From: a virus
Direction: 5' to 3' (one strand)
Length of the DNA stretch: 30,915 nt
IMG/VR virus record: IMGVR_UViG_3300010885_013188
Coordinates: 1 to 30,915 of that record
Numbering within the stretch: the stretch's first letter is position 1; each line of letters opens with the position of its first letter. Positions 8,333-15,631 of the stretch are shown here, piece by piece. Both the position numbers and the translations under genes were made by a program. The notes below the pieces were generated by a model that was not told where the DNA came from, made no database searches, and saw only the letters and a program-made list of their open reading frames with translations.

Positions 8333-9216
8333 TGGCAGGTAAAATTTATTTTGGTAATGCAAATTTTCAAACTTGGATTACAGCACCACAAAGCGGTATG
8401 ACTGCTGGTTCTTCAGGTTATAGTTCTACAATCGACTTGCTAAATGGTCGTTCTTTTGTTAAACGTTCTTATGGCGCATCAAGAAAATTTTCTCCTAATT
8501 GGCTTGGCCCTATAAATGGAACTGATCTTACACAAAATCTTCAAACTATAAAAGATTTTGCTGATGGAGTTTATGGTACTGGAAATGTTTATTGGCTTGA
8601 CCCTTATGCTATTGATAAAAATGTGCTTCCACCTCACTGGGCTTCACCGGGTTTAACTGGTAAAGATTGGCCTACATTAAATTCAACTACACCAACTGTT
8701 ACCACTCTTGCTGGTACTAACAATGTTTATGCAAATAATTTTCCTCAAACGTATGCAACATATACTGGTTCTGGTACTACAAAATATATAGATATTATTA
8801 TTCCTAGTTCTTATTATTTTCATTTTGGATGGCATGCAACATCTTCTGGCTTAGTTGCATCTAGCGTTCCCGGATTTTCTGTAACAAAATATCTTAGAAC
8901 AACAAATGTTGCCGATGCAACAATTGAATATCCTGCAAGCCTAGCTGCCGGTGGAACTACTAGAACAAATTTAGTTGTAAATGGAAATACATATAGTATG
9001 GTTAGAATTACTTTTACCGCAAATTCAGGAACATCTAGCATTGTTGGTGCTATTGCACAAGTTTTGAGTAGTGCTAGTGCAACTACTGGAGTTTTTATTC
9101 CCGGAAAAGGAACATCAGCATTACAGTTTGCTTCACCAGTTGAAATTGAGTATTATAGTTCGGCTATAAATAGTGGTCAGGTTGGTTTATCAACAACATT
9201 TGTTGAGGTTGACTAA
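8332..9216 (+). CDS. Distal tail / minor tail protein
   Basis: 294 residues. The start ATG shares a base with the tape measure stop (TAATG). The N-terminal part (WITAPQSGMTAGSSG, LLNGRSFVKRSYGASRKFSPNW) and the segment DFADGVYGTGNVYWLDPYA are characteristic of actinophage minor tail proteins directly after the tape measure. It probably plays the distal-tail (Dit-like) role that joins tube and tip. The second half is Thr/Ser/Gly-rich and beta-like, possibly a carbohydrate-binding type fold. Same one-base overlap with the next gene. Confidence 0.7.
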   Translation: MAGKIYFGNANFQTWITAPQSGMTAGSSGYSSTIDLLNGRSFVKRSYGASRKFSPNWLGPINGTDLTQNLQTIKDFADGVYGTGNVYWLDPYAIDKNVLPPHWASPGLTGKDWPTLNSTTPTVTTLAGTNNVYANNFPQTYATYTGSGTTKYIDIIIPSSYYFHFGWHATSSGLVASSVPGFSVTKYLRTTNVADATIEYPASLAAGGTTRTNLVVNGNTYSMVRITFTANSGTSSIVGAIAQVLSSASATTGVFIPGKGTSALQFASPVEIEYYSSAINSGQVGLSTTFVEVD

Positions 9217-10760
9217 TGGCAACTAAACTAACAAGTAGTGGTAGTGGAAAAATCAAAGATAATTCTATTATTTCTTTTTCTTACTCAGAAGATATTACTT
9301 CTTTAGAACCAAGTTCAATTAATGGTGGATCTAGTCAAGTAACCATTTCTGCTATTGAAGAAACATCTGATGCTGGCCTAATTAACACAAAGTTGATGAT
9401 TAATAATACTGCTAGCCTTACTGATGATGTTTATGGTACTGTGCAGTTTGATGTAAAAAACGTTTCAACCAATGCTGGCGGTGTTGCTACTATTGTTGGT
9501 GATTCTGTGCAAAACAAACTAAATGTTATCAAAACTGCTGCGTCTTTTAATGGAACACTTTCAGCAGCAATAACATATTATTGTGGATTATGTGGAGTTA
9601 CTCCAACAGTTGATTCAGCCCTAAATGGTAGATCGGTAAAATTTATTGGATGGTCTGGAAATGTCTGGGATTATCTTAAAATGCTTTGTTCAGTAATTAC
9701 ATATAATACTACAGATAGAAGTTCTATTGAAATGTATTTTAATGGAACAACAGTAGGATTTAGGCCTGCATCTACAAATACTCTTACTATTGAAGATTAT
9801 CAGTCAGATTTTAATCAAAGCGTTGAAACATTTAATGCGGCAGAAACTATAGATGTTTATTCATATAACACAGAATATAAAAGCAATGCTATTGTTTATG
9901 ACATAAATTATTATGATTCAAATTATAGTAATCCTAAAAAAGCTTTTCTTTCTAGTTTTTCAGATTCTCTTCAAGTTGAAGCTGGTGAAACTATTGTAAA
10001 ACGTTTTACTATTGATGCAACTCTTTCAAGTATAAAACAACCTGATTGTGTTGCAACTATTTCACCATTGCCATATAACCCATCAACTTCTGGTAATGGT
10101 CAATATGTTATTGTTGGTTCAGATAATTTGCCTATACAGCCTGCACAGTGGATTGCTCAAGGTGGAAGTCTTGTTGTGGCTTTAACTGAAAACCCTAATG
10201 AAATACAAATTACTATTACTGCACCAGCAGATAAATCTTTATTGCAAAATACTGGAATAAAATATGGATTTGCACCTTATCGCGTTGGTGTTGAAACTTC
10301 AGGTGGCGGATTTGATTATCCATCATTATATATTGTTGGTACTGGTATGTTTTATAAAAAAATAAAAACAACTTTTATTACCGGCGCAAATTCATCTAAC
10401 GTTTCAGCTGCTGAAATAGATAATATTTTTATTATTGATGATTTTACTTTAGCTAATGCTGGTATGGCTGCAGCACAAGCTGTTTGTGGTCCAAATATTT
10501 ATACTAATGGTTCTTCTGCTTCTGGTTTTGTTTTTGGATCTACTATTGGTAAGTCTTTTAAAAAGAATTCAAATAAATTTAGATTAGATACAGTAGACTT
10601 TAGTGCAAATGGTGTTTCTTGGCATGCAACAGATTCTGCAACTTTTTCTGATTTTGATGCAATAAATTCTGGTAAAACTTTTACACAATTTAATTCTATA
10701 GTAACAACATCAATGTTTTTTAATGAATTTTCTATAATACCATTAACGACTGGAGTATAA
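9216..10760 (+). CDS. Minor tail protein (tail-tip hub candidate)
   Basis: 514 residues, TAATG overlap at both ends. The N-terminal half has alternating strands (KDNSIISFSYSEDITSLEP, VTISAIEE) and a phage hub-like pattern: TYYCGLCGVTP, then GWSGNVWDYLKMLCSVITYN. The C-terminal half is beta-rich. In actinophages a second, larger minor tail protein of this type follows the Dit-like gene and probably forms the central tip (Tal-like). No peptidoglycan-hydrolase motif is visible. The gene is AT-rich with strong preference for A/T third positions. Confidence 0.65.
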   Translation: MATKLTSSGSGKIKDNSIISFSYSEDITSLEPSSINGGSSQVTISAIEETSDAGLINTKLMINNTASLTDDVYGTVQFDVKNVSTNAGGVATIVGDSVQNKLNVIKTAASFNGTLSAAITYYCGLCGVTPTVDSALNGRSVKFIGWSGNVWDYLKMLCSVITYNTTDRSSIEMYFNGTTVGFRPASTNTLTIEDYQSDFNQSVETFNAAETIDVYSYNTEYKSNAIVYDINYYDSNYSNPKKAFLSSFSDSLQVEAGETIVKRFTIDATLSSIKQPDCVATISPLPYNPSTSGNGQYVIVGSDNLPIQPAQWIAQGGSLVVALTENPNEIQITITAPADKSLLQNTGIKYGFAPYRVGVETSGGGFDYPSLYIVGTGMFYKKIKTTFITGANSSNVSAAEIDNIFIIDDFTLANAGMAAAQAVCGPNIYTNGSSASGFVFGSTIGKSFKKNSNKFRLDTVDFSANGVSWHATDSATFSDFDAINSGKTFTQFNSIVTTSMFFNEFSIIPLTTGV

Positions 10761-11392
10761 TGCTTTTTCCTAAAAATAATTTACCTACCGCTTCTTCTCC
10801 TTGGGGTAGGGAAGTTGAAGATCAAATAAAAACTTTAAAAAATATTGTTGAAAAAAATAGTATAAATAATTTTGCAAATAGCGCAACAGATCAAACTAAC
10901 ATAAAAAATATTAATGCTGTTCTTGCAGATCAACTAGAATTAGTAACATATTCTACTGAGTTAGATTTAGATTCAGGTAATGAAGCAACTTTTACTTCAT
11001 CAACGGGTTCTTTTACAGCTGATACGTCAAAACTAGATATTAATATTAATTTAAATAAAGCAAGAAAATTATTAATAAATTATTCTAGTTATTGTATTGC
11101 ACAGGTTGAATTTTTGACTGCTACTGGGGCTAATTATTATGGTTTTACTGCAACAATTTTTGTTGATGGAATTGCAGTAGATTATCAAACTGTAGCTAAA
11201 TATAAATACAAAAATGTTGTTAATGATTTTATTCAAGATTTAGGATCAATAAATGTAACTAAATTGATTCCAGTTTCTGCGGGTTCTCATATAATTTCAG
11301 TTAGAATGGACTATTATGCAATAACTCCCTCTCCAGCATCTACACTTATGGCGACTTCTGGCGATAATCTAATAGTTTCAGTAGTTCAGTAA
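10760..11392 (+). CDS. Minor tail / baseplate protein with beta-sandwich domain
   Basis: 210 residues. Residues about 10-60 are helical (SPWGREVEDQIKTLKNIVEKN, probably trimeric coiled coil). The rest is a beta sandwich with TGANYYGFTATIFVDGIAVDYQ and PVSAGSHIISVRMDYYAI, a build common in tail-fibre or baseplate accessory proteins. A short coiled coil followed by a beta domain suggests a trimer attached to the tip. No enzyme motif is seen, so function is inferred from position and shape. Confidence 0.6.
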   Translation: MLFPKNNLPTASSPWGREVEDQIKTLKNIVEKNSINNFANSATDQTNIKNINAVLADQLELVTYSTELDLDSGNEATFTSSTGSFTADTSKLDININLNKARKLLINYSSYCIAQVEFLTATGANYYGFTATIFVDGIAVDYQTVAKYKYKNVVNDFIQDLGSINVTKLIPVSAGSHIISVRMDYYAITPSPASTLMATSGDNLIVSVVQ

Positions 11393-11394
11393 GG

Positions 11395-11400
11395 TATAAT
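11395..11400 (+). promoter_or_regulatory. Possible -10 element before the fibre gene
   Basis: TATAAT lies in AAGGTATAAT just after the stop at 11392 and eight bases before the fibre start. The same ten bases recur before the endolysin gene (12094-12103). No good -35 hexamer is found 16-18 bases upstream, and the AAGG may equally be a weak ribosome site, so this is tentative. Confidence 0.25.
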
Positions 11401-11407
11401 ATAATCT

Positions 11408-12064
11408 ATGGCAGCTAACACATCAAAAGGCATAACCTACCCAACTTCTGGGGATGCAATTGCACCCTTAGAAACAGTCTTTGCTACTATGGCAAGCACT
11501 ACAAATACGGCAATTGCGGCCCTTGATACAACAGTATCTACTGTTGCATCACATACAACATCTATAGCAACTCTAAATACAAATGTATCGGCTATAAATA
11601 CTAGACTTGCGTTAAATTTACAAACTTCAGCCGGAACACCCAGTGGTGTACCACTTAACTCTGGGCCTGAGGGCACAATGCATTGGGATTCTACAAATAA
11701 TATTTTATATATTTATAATGCAGGTGCTTGGAAGGCAATTTATGGTAGCACTAGCTGGACAAATATAACTATAAATTCAGGATTTGTTGCATCGGGTGCT
11801 GTTCCACAATATAGAATTGTTGGAGATATTGTTTATGTTCGTGGTGCTTTTTCTAGCACAGGTTTTACGGCTGGTACTGCTGGTGCGTGTGGACAACTTC
11901 CTGCATCAGCATATCCAGCTACATCAGTAGTATATTCAGGAGCAACAAATGCTTCAACGGCTTTATTTAATAAAATATCCATTTCAAGTGTTGGTACTAT
12001 TTCAATAACACCAGAATCTGCAACAACTACTAACTACATAACTTTTTCATATCCACTTGGATAA
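11408..12064 (+). CDS. Tail fibre-like protein, probable receptor binding
   Basis: 218 residues. The N-terminal PTSGDAIAPLETVFATMA, then Thr/Ala heptad-like repeats (VSTVASHTTSIATLNTNVSAI, about residues 25-70), suggest a coiled-coil stalk. Next comes GPEGTMHWDSTNNILYIYNAGAW, a short beta segment frequent in phage fibres. The C-terminus (about 115-218) has TINSGFVASGAVPQYRIVGD and VYVRGAF, a beta domain typical of actinophage receptor-binding tips. It would contact the host surface. It ends the tail gene series and is followed by the lysis genes. Confidence 0.65.
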   Translation: MAANTSKGITYPTSGDAIAPLETVFATMASTTNTAIAALDTTVSTVASHTTSIATLNTNVSAINTRLALNLQTSAGTPSGVPLNSGPEGTMHWDSTNNILYIYNAGAWKAIYGSTSWTNITINSGFVASGAVPQYRIVGDIVYVRGAFSSTGFTAGTAGACGQLPASAYPATSVVYSGATNASTALFNKISISSVGTISITPESATTTNYITFSYPLG

Positions 12065-12097
12065 TAAAAGAACAAAAATAACTTATTTTTTATAAGG

Positions 12098-12103
12098 TAT
12101 AAT
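12098..12103 (+). promoter_or_regulatory. Possible -10 element before the lysis genes
   Basis: TATAAT in the 70-base gap between the fibre and endolysin genes, inside AAGGTATAAT. An AT-only small inverted repeat (CTTAT-TTTTT-ATAAG, 12082-12096) lies directly before it. A -35 box is not clear. A late promoter for the lysis genes would fit the position, but this gap is so AT-rich that chance is a serious alternative. Confidence 0.3.
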
Positions 12104-12134
12104 AATAATATTCAATGGGCATGATTGGAAAATT

Positions 12135-12596
12135 ATGACCAAATATATTGAACCTTTTACTCCTAAGCTTCGTGGCGATGAGTTTGGTAATCTTGCTGCT
12201 TATCGTAATGGCAGACCACACAGAGGCCAAGACTGGCATCCTGCTGAGAAATCACCTATTCATGCCATTACTTCTGGAACTGTTTTCGTAAATGAATGGA
12301 CTGATGTTTTAGGACATATTCTTATCCAGTCTGCTGGTGATGGCTATTGGGTTTTATACGCACATCTAGCTGAAGCTTCTACTCTAAAAAAGGGCGACAA
12401 GATCAAAGTTGGCGAAACTGTAATTGGTCGAGTTGGTGGTGGCAAGAATACGCCTAGCGGGTCTGCCTCAACTGGTGCACACCTTCACCTATCTATCGGT
12501 AAGGCAAATAAAGACTGGGGCAATCCAAACATTCACTTGGCTTCCTATGAATCACTTGTTGATCCATTGAAGCACATCTTAGCTAATAAGGAATAA
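12135..12596 (+). CDS. Endolysin, M23-family metallopeptidase
   Basis: 153 residues, a single catalytic domain. Zinc-site motifs of LytM/M23 peptidases are complete: H29-x3-D33 in PHRGQDWH, H77 in YAHLAE, and H116-x-H118 in TGAHLHLS. It should cut peptide cross-bridges of peptidoglycan. No signal peptide or separate wall-binding domain is present, so release would depend on a holin, which fits the following gene. The size is short for an actinophage lysin, which often carries several domains. Start ATG after TTGGAAAATT. Confidence 0.88.
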   Translation: MTKYIEPFTPKLRGDEFGNLAAYRNGRPHRGQDWHPAEKSPIHAITSGTVFVNEWTDVLGHILIQSAGDGYWVLYAHLAEASTLKKGDKIKVGETVIGRVGGGKNTPSGSASTGAHLHLSIGKANKDWGNPNIHLASYESLVDPLKHILANKE

Positions 12597-12598
12597 AT

Positions 12599-12859
12599 AT
12601 GAAACCTCTTGGTAATGTTCTTCTTCGTGTGCTTGCAACATTTGTTGCTTCTGCTTTAGGTGTTATTGGTGCTGGTAGTCTTGGTGGCGTAGCTCCAGCT
12701 ACCGCTGCAGCTATTGGTGGTATCCTTGCTGTTGCTAAAGTTATTGAGCGTCTATCTTTGGCTTTTCTTGAAGATGGAAAACTTAGCAAAAATGAAATTG
12801 ATGCTGCTTTTCAGCAGTCTGTTCAGCTAAAGAATGTGAAGCCTGAGCCTAAAGACTAA
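12599..12859 (+). CDS. Putative holin
   Basis: 86 residues, two bases after the endolysin stop. Hydrophobic segments at about 8-30 (LLRVLATFVASALGVIGAG) and 33-50, rich in Ala and Gly, are followed by a charged C-terminal tail (FLEDGKLSKNEIDAAFQQS). Size, two membrane segments and place next to the lysin are those of a class II-type holin. It would permeabilise the cytoplasmic membrane at a set time to free the M23 enzyme. The sequence alone cannot prove lysis activity. Confidence 0.7.
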   Translation: MKPLGNVLLRVLATFVASALGVIGAGSLGGVAPATAAAIGGILAVAKVIERLSLAFLEDGKLSKNEIDAAFQQSVQLKNVKPEPKD

Positions 12860-12861
12860 TA

Positions 12862-14148
12862 ATGAAATCTAAGTTTTTTACTTCATTATTTTTTACTTTA
12901 GCGTTTGCTTTTTGGCCGCTAACTGCTGCTAATGCAGAATCTGTTTCTGGCCTTACTCAAGATGTTTATACTTACGTTGAAGGTGCTACCCCAGATAGAA
13001 CTGAGTACGCTCTCTGTAATACAAGTGTTGTTGCAAATATTAACTGGGATGTTGGTGGTGATGTAGTTGCCAACTGCCAGCAAGACTTTGTTCTTATTCA
13101 CTGGTATGGTTATATTACTTTGCCTGTAGATGGTGAGATTACTTTTCAATCTATGGCTGATGATGGCTTTTATCTAGATATCGGTGGTCAAAACGTTATT
13201 GATAACTGGACACTCAAAGGCTGTGGTGGTGGCACAGGTACACACTCATTTGAATCAGGAGTATCACAAAAGGTAGATATCTGGTGGTATGAGTATGGTG
13301 GTGGGGCTTGTAATTTTCTTTATTACACTGATTTATCAACTTTTTATAATTTAGTTCCAGATTCTGTTTGGACTACTGAAGAAGTTGCTATTGTAGTTCC
13401 ACCAGTAATTGTTGAACCGCCAGTAATTGTTGAACCGCCAGTAATTGTTGAACCGCCAGTAATTGTTGAACCGCCAGTAATTGTTGAACCGCCAGTAATT
13501 GTTGAACCACCAGTAATTGTTGAACCACCCATTATTATTGAACCGCCCATTATTATTGAGCCGCCTTTAATAGTTGAACCACCTATTGATCCAGTCGATC
13601 CACCAATTGATCCGGTTATTCCAGATCCATCAATAGACCCTGAGCCATCCATTATTCCTGATTTGCCAGTAGTAATTCCAGAACTTCCTGAAACCCCGCC
13701 TACAGTCCCTACAGAGCCTGAGAGGCCCATTGTAGAACCAGTTGTTGAGCCACCTACAATACAAGAATCACTAAATACTTTGATAGACATTGCACCTTCA
13801 GAGATGACGGATCTACAGGTATCTCAGCTTCAAGAGGCTGCCTATTCCGTGCTTGAAACCTCTGAACAAGGTAGCCCTGAATATGAACAAGCCCTTGATG
13901 CGCTTTATTTGGTGGCACAGGCAGATGACATTGTTATTGACGAGCAACTAGCCAATACTCCTGTTGTTGGTGCGGCTGTAGTTGCATTTGCTAACGCAAT
14001 AAATTTCTTAGGAAACATTGGTTCAGACATTTCACCAAAAGTTCGTGAAGAATCAAAAAAAGTTGTTATTGGTGCAGTTATTGCAGGGCAAATTGCACAA
14101 GTAGCAGGGGCAACGTCATTATCCGCAACTAAGAGAAATGGAAAATAA
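12862..14148 (+). CDS. Secreted PA14-domain protein with proline-repeat stalk
   Basis: 428 residues. A signal peptide covers 1-25 (KSKFF start, hydrophobic core, ANA cut site). Residues about 31-160 match a PA14 domain, a glycan-binding beta barrel: hallmark MADDGFYLDIGGQNVIDNW, plus four Cys (52, 72, 121, 150) that could form disulfides. Residues 180-245 are about ten copies of the hexapeptide (V/I)EPP(V/I)I, followed by a looser Pro/Asp-rich region to about 290. The C-terminal part is helical and ends with a hydrophobic stretch and basic KRNGK, a possible membrane anchor. It sits inside the lysis region. Function is unknown: adhesion, virion surface display or lysis help are possible. Confidence 0.75.
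   Translation: MKSKFFTSLFFTLAFAFWPLTAANAESVSGLTQDVYTYVEGATPDRTEYALCNTSVVANINWDVGGDVVANCQQDFVLIHWYGYITLPVDGEITFQSMADDGFYLDIGGQNVIDNWTLKGCGGGTGTHSFESGVSQKVDIWWYEYGGGACNFLYYTDLSTFYNLVPDSVWTTEEVAIVVPPVIVEPPVIVEPPVIVEPPVIVEPPVIVEPPVIVEPPVIVEPPIIIEPPIIIEPPLIVEPPIDPVDPPIDPVIPDPSIDPEPSIIPDLPVVIPELPETPPTVPTEPERPIVEPVVEPPTIQESLNTLIDIAPSEMTDLQVSQLQEAAYSVLETSEQGSPEYEQALDALYLVAQADDIVIDEQLANTPVVGAAVVAFANAINFLGNIGSDISPKVREESKKVVIGAVIAGQIAQVAGATSLSATKRNGK
13402..13581 (+). repeat. 18-bp coding tandem repeat (10 copies)
   Basis: Ten in-frame units of CCAGTAATTGTTGAACCG run without gaps. Copies 1-5 (13402-13491) are identical. Copies 6-7 differ at the last base, and copies 8-10 diverge (CCCATTATTATTGAACCG and then further). 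Each unit encodes a PVIVEP-type hexapeptide. The gradient from identical to diverged copies suggests recent expansion at the 5' side by slippage or recombination, so copy number may vary between isolates. Confidence 0.95.
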
Positions 14149-14318
14149 TGAAAAATTTTCTAAAAGATATGTTAGAACAAAGTTGGACTTTGCTTGGCCT
14201 TGGAACTGCTTGGCTTGTGCTCGAAGGCACTGCTAAAGAAGTTACTGGAAACCTTATACTTATTACATTAGGTATTTGGGCAGCAACCTATAAACTTAGA
14301 AATCCGAAAGAAAAGTAA
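14148..14318 (+). CDS. Small membrane protein, second holin-like candidate
   Basis: 56 residues. ATG shares one base with the previous stop (TAATG), and the next gene begins two bases after its TAA. It begins MKNFLKDMLEQSW, has hydrophobic segments at about 13-26 (WTLLGLGTAWLVLEG) and 35-48 (NLILITLGIWAATY), and ends with a basic tail (KLRNPKEK). This two-helix hairpin layout with short polar ends fits a small holin or pinholin-like protein. Place between the PA14 gene and another membrane protein supports a lysis role, by inference. Confidence 0.6.
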   Translation: MKNFLKDMLEQSWTLLGLGTAWLVLEGTAKEVTGNLILITLGIWAATYKLRNPKEK

Positions 14319-14319
14319 A

Positions 14320-14568
14320 ATGCCAGATAATTATACAGAATTGTTTGTTGCTATTGGTCGAATAGAGGAAGGTGTTAGACATATGCGTGAATCTATTGAT
14401 CGCGTAGAACGTAAAGTAAACCTTCAAGATGGAAGATTAAAAGATCTTGAACTTGATGTTCAAGAACTAAAAACTCAGAGAAACTCTAAGTCTAATAGCA
14501 TTGCTGTTTGGTTGAGTGTTGCCGCTATTTTAGTTGCAGTTATTACTATTATTGCACAAGGCTTTTAG
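14320..14568 (+). CDS. Coiled-coil protein with C-terminal membrane anchor (XhlA-like)
   Basis: 82 residues. Residues 5-55 are a charged heptad helix (IGRIEEGVRHMRESIDRVER, LKDLELDVQELKTQ), followed by one membrane helix at 61-80 (IAVWLSVAAILVAVITIIAQ). This layout matches XhlA-type lysis accessory proteins, which work with a holin and endolysin. It is the last gene on the + strand. Its end overlaps the end of the converging minus-strand gene by four bases, leaving no room for a separate terminator. Confidence 0.65.
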   Translation: MPDNYTELFVAIGRIEEGVRHMRESIDRVERKVNLQDGRLKDLELDVQELKTQRNSKSNSIAVWLSVAAILVAVITIIAQGF

Positions 14569-14951
14569 TAGGGTTTTCTACCATCTTGGGTCATAACCCA
14601 AAGTTTTGCACCAGTTTCTAATTTTTTGATTCCTGCAAGTATTTCACGATTATTATCTGTAAAGTCTGTAAGGTTTAATTCTTTGATTAGTCGTGCTTTT
14701 TCTTCAATTACTTTTGCTGTGCCACCTTCTACAAAATATACACGCTTACAGTTTGGAAAAGTTTGATGCACCCATTCAGTAGTTGCTTTATGCACTATTT
14801 CGCTGCCTTTTCGGGCTGTAATGATCACAAATTCACTTTTAGGGGTGTAGATTACTTTTGCTGCTTTTAGAGCGTCTATGAGGCTTGTAGCCCCAAATAT
14901 AGACTGATAATTGACGTGGGCTAAGGTATCATCAAGGTCAAAGCCTTGCAT
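14565..14951 (-). CDS. HAD-superfamily phosphatase
   Basis: 128 residues. HAD motif I is at the N-terminus, FDLDDTLA, with D5 as nucleophile and D7 as general acid. A later EFVIITARKG supplies the motif II Thr (T in ITAR), and the C-terminal LTDFTDNN segment is the likely acidic motif IV. There is almost no cap domain, so large or polymeric substrates, or small 5'-nucleotides, are possible; a nucleotide or polynucleotide phosphatase role is inference. The ATG overlaps the previous stop by one base (TAATG), and its 3' end meets the converging lysis genes. Confidence 0.75.
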   Translation of the reverse strand: MQGFDLDDTLAHVNYQSIFGATSLIDALKAAKVIYTPKSEFVIITARKGSEIVHKATTEWVHQTFPNCKRVYFVEGGTAKVIEEKARLIKELNLTDFTDNNREILAGIKKLETGAKLWVMTQDGRKPY

Positions 14952-15316
14952 TATTTTTTATCCAAGTTTATTCGGTTTACCCACGCTTGTCCAGCTGTGC
15001 CGCCCCAAGCATCCCAAGCTACACGACCCGGAGATGGATAACCTTCTTCACCAGCATTGAAGCCAGTAGCTCGCTTATCAACAGTATGTCTAGCGAAGTA
15101 GGATTTCATCCTTGCGACTGTATCTCTGCTAACTGATTGGCCTGATGCTAGTTGTCCTGCTCTTCTGCGACCTACGCTTGTAAAGCCAGAACCAGCCTTA
15201 CCTTCAGAGATCCATTTCAAAGCCCTCTTAGCGGCGTTCTGAACGCCCTGTGGCGGACTATATGTTGAGTCTGCGGCCTCGGTAAAGATTGATTTTTTAT
15301 CGTCTGTATTAGCCAT
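14951..15316 (-). CDS. Conserved phage protein (GEEGYPS-type), function unknown
   Basis: 121 residues. It contains a pattern I recognise from many phage genomes: PPQGVQNAAKRALKWISEGK, then SRDTVARMKSYFARHTVDK, and GEEGYPSPGRVAWDAWGG. In other phages this module occurs alone or attached to head proteins, and its role is not established. It is small, basic and helical, so nucleic-acid or capsid association is possible. Its start overlaps the upstream stop by eight bases (ATGGCTAA). Confidence 0.7.
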   Translation of the reverse strand: MANTDDKKSIFTEAADSTYSPPQGVQNAAKRALKWISEGKAGSGFTSVGRRRAGQLASGQSVSRDTVARMKSYFARHTVDKRATGFNAGEEGYPSPGRVAWDAWGGTAGQAWVNRINLDKK

Positions 15317-15509
15317 TTGAAGCCTTCTTTGTCTGTTTTTTATCCGTGCTATAAAAACCTGAACCTTTGAAAATAGGGTTTATGTTGTATTTACGCATAG
15401 CCTTATTAAGACAAATTGGGCAGATTGATTCATTACTTGAATCGCTCATTGGGCGTTCTTCATTGTAATCGATCTTACAAGTTTCACACCAAAACTCATA
15501 TATTGCCAT
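15309..15509 (-). CDS. FmdB-like zinc-ribbon protein
   Basis: 66 residues. Two Cys pairs, C8-x2-C11 and C30-x2-C33, form a zinc ribbon, followed by NPIFKGSGFYSTD, which is the typical end of FmdB-family small regulators. The C-terminus is basic (KKQTKKASNG). Members are thought to bind nucleic acid or proteins, but the role in phages is not known. A ribosome site AGGAA lies eight bases before ATG. It is the first gene after the leader with a palindrome and hairpin at 15532-15630. Confidence 0.8.
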   Translation of the reverse strand: MAIYEFWCETCKIDYNEERPMSDSSNESICPICLNKAMRKYNINPIFKGSGFYSTDKKQTKKASNG

Positions 15510-15531
15510 TTGTTTGTTCCTAAAAGTTTAG

Positions 15532-15567
15532 ATGCGGCAGGGGGCGTTATTTTGCATTCTGCCGCAT
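15532..15567 (-). promoter_or_regulatory. Inverted repeat in the leader of the zinc-ribbon gene
   Basis: ATGCGGCAG (15532-15540) and its exact complement (15559-15567) flank an 18-base loop. On the minus strand it lies between a candidate promoter and the 15509 start, in a 122-base gene-free stretch. Nine GC-rich pairs in AT-rich DNA argue for a real structure. No T run follows, so an RNA leader structure or protein-binding site is more likely than a terminator. Confidence 0.5.
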
Positions 15568-15613
15568 AGATGTGTTCTGTGAATCGTTCTTATGAGTGAT
15601 ACTAACAACATCT

Positions 15614-15630
15614 TGCTATAAATTATAGCA
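15614..15630 (-). promoter_or_regulatory. Palindrome containing an extended -10 promoter element
   Basis: TGCTATAAATTATAGCA is an inverted repeat with 7-base arms. Read on the minus strand it contains TGCTATAAT, a perfect TATAAT preceded by TGN, which can function without a strong -35. It would start transcripts near 15615 into 15509, leaving a leader of about 105 bases. A symmetric -10 could also be an operator. It lies just after the stop of the 15632-15967 gene. Confidence 0.5.
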
Positions 15631-15631
15631 C

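Noticed and set aside
13402-13581. Repeat array that could look like a CRISPR array
   Set aside because: Units are 18 bases, directly joined without spacers, and in frame with a proline-rich protein.
13344-13790. Long open frame on the minus strand (Gly/Ser/Thr repeat protein)
   Set aside because: It is the reverse image of the proline repeat; the plus-strand gene has a signal peptide, PA14 domain and good overlaps.
14565-14590. Bidirectional terminator between converging gene sets
   Set aside because: Only a four-pair stem (GTAG/CTAC) is present and the two genes overlap by four bases.
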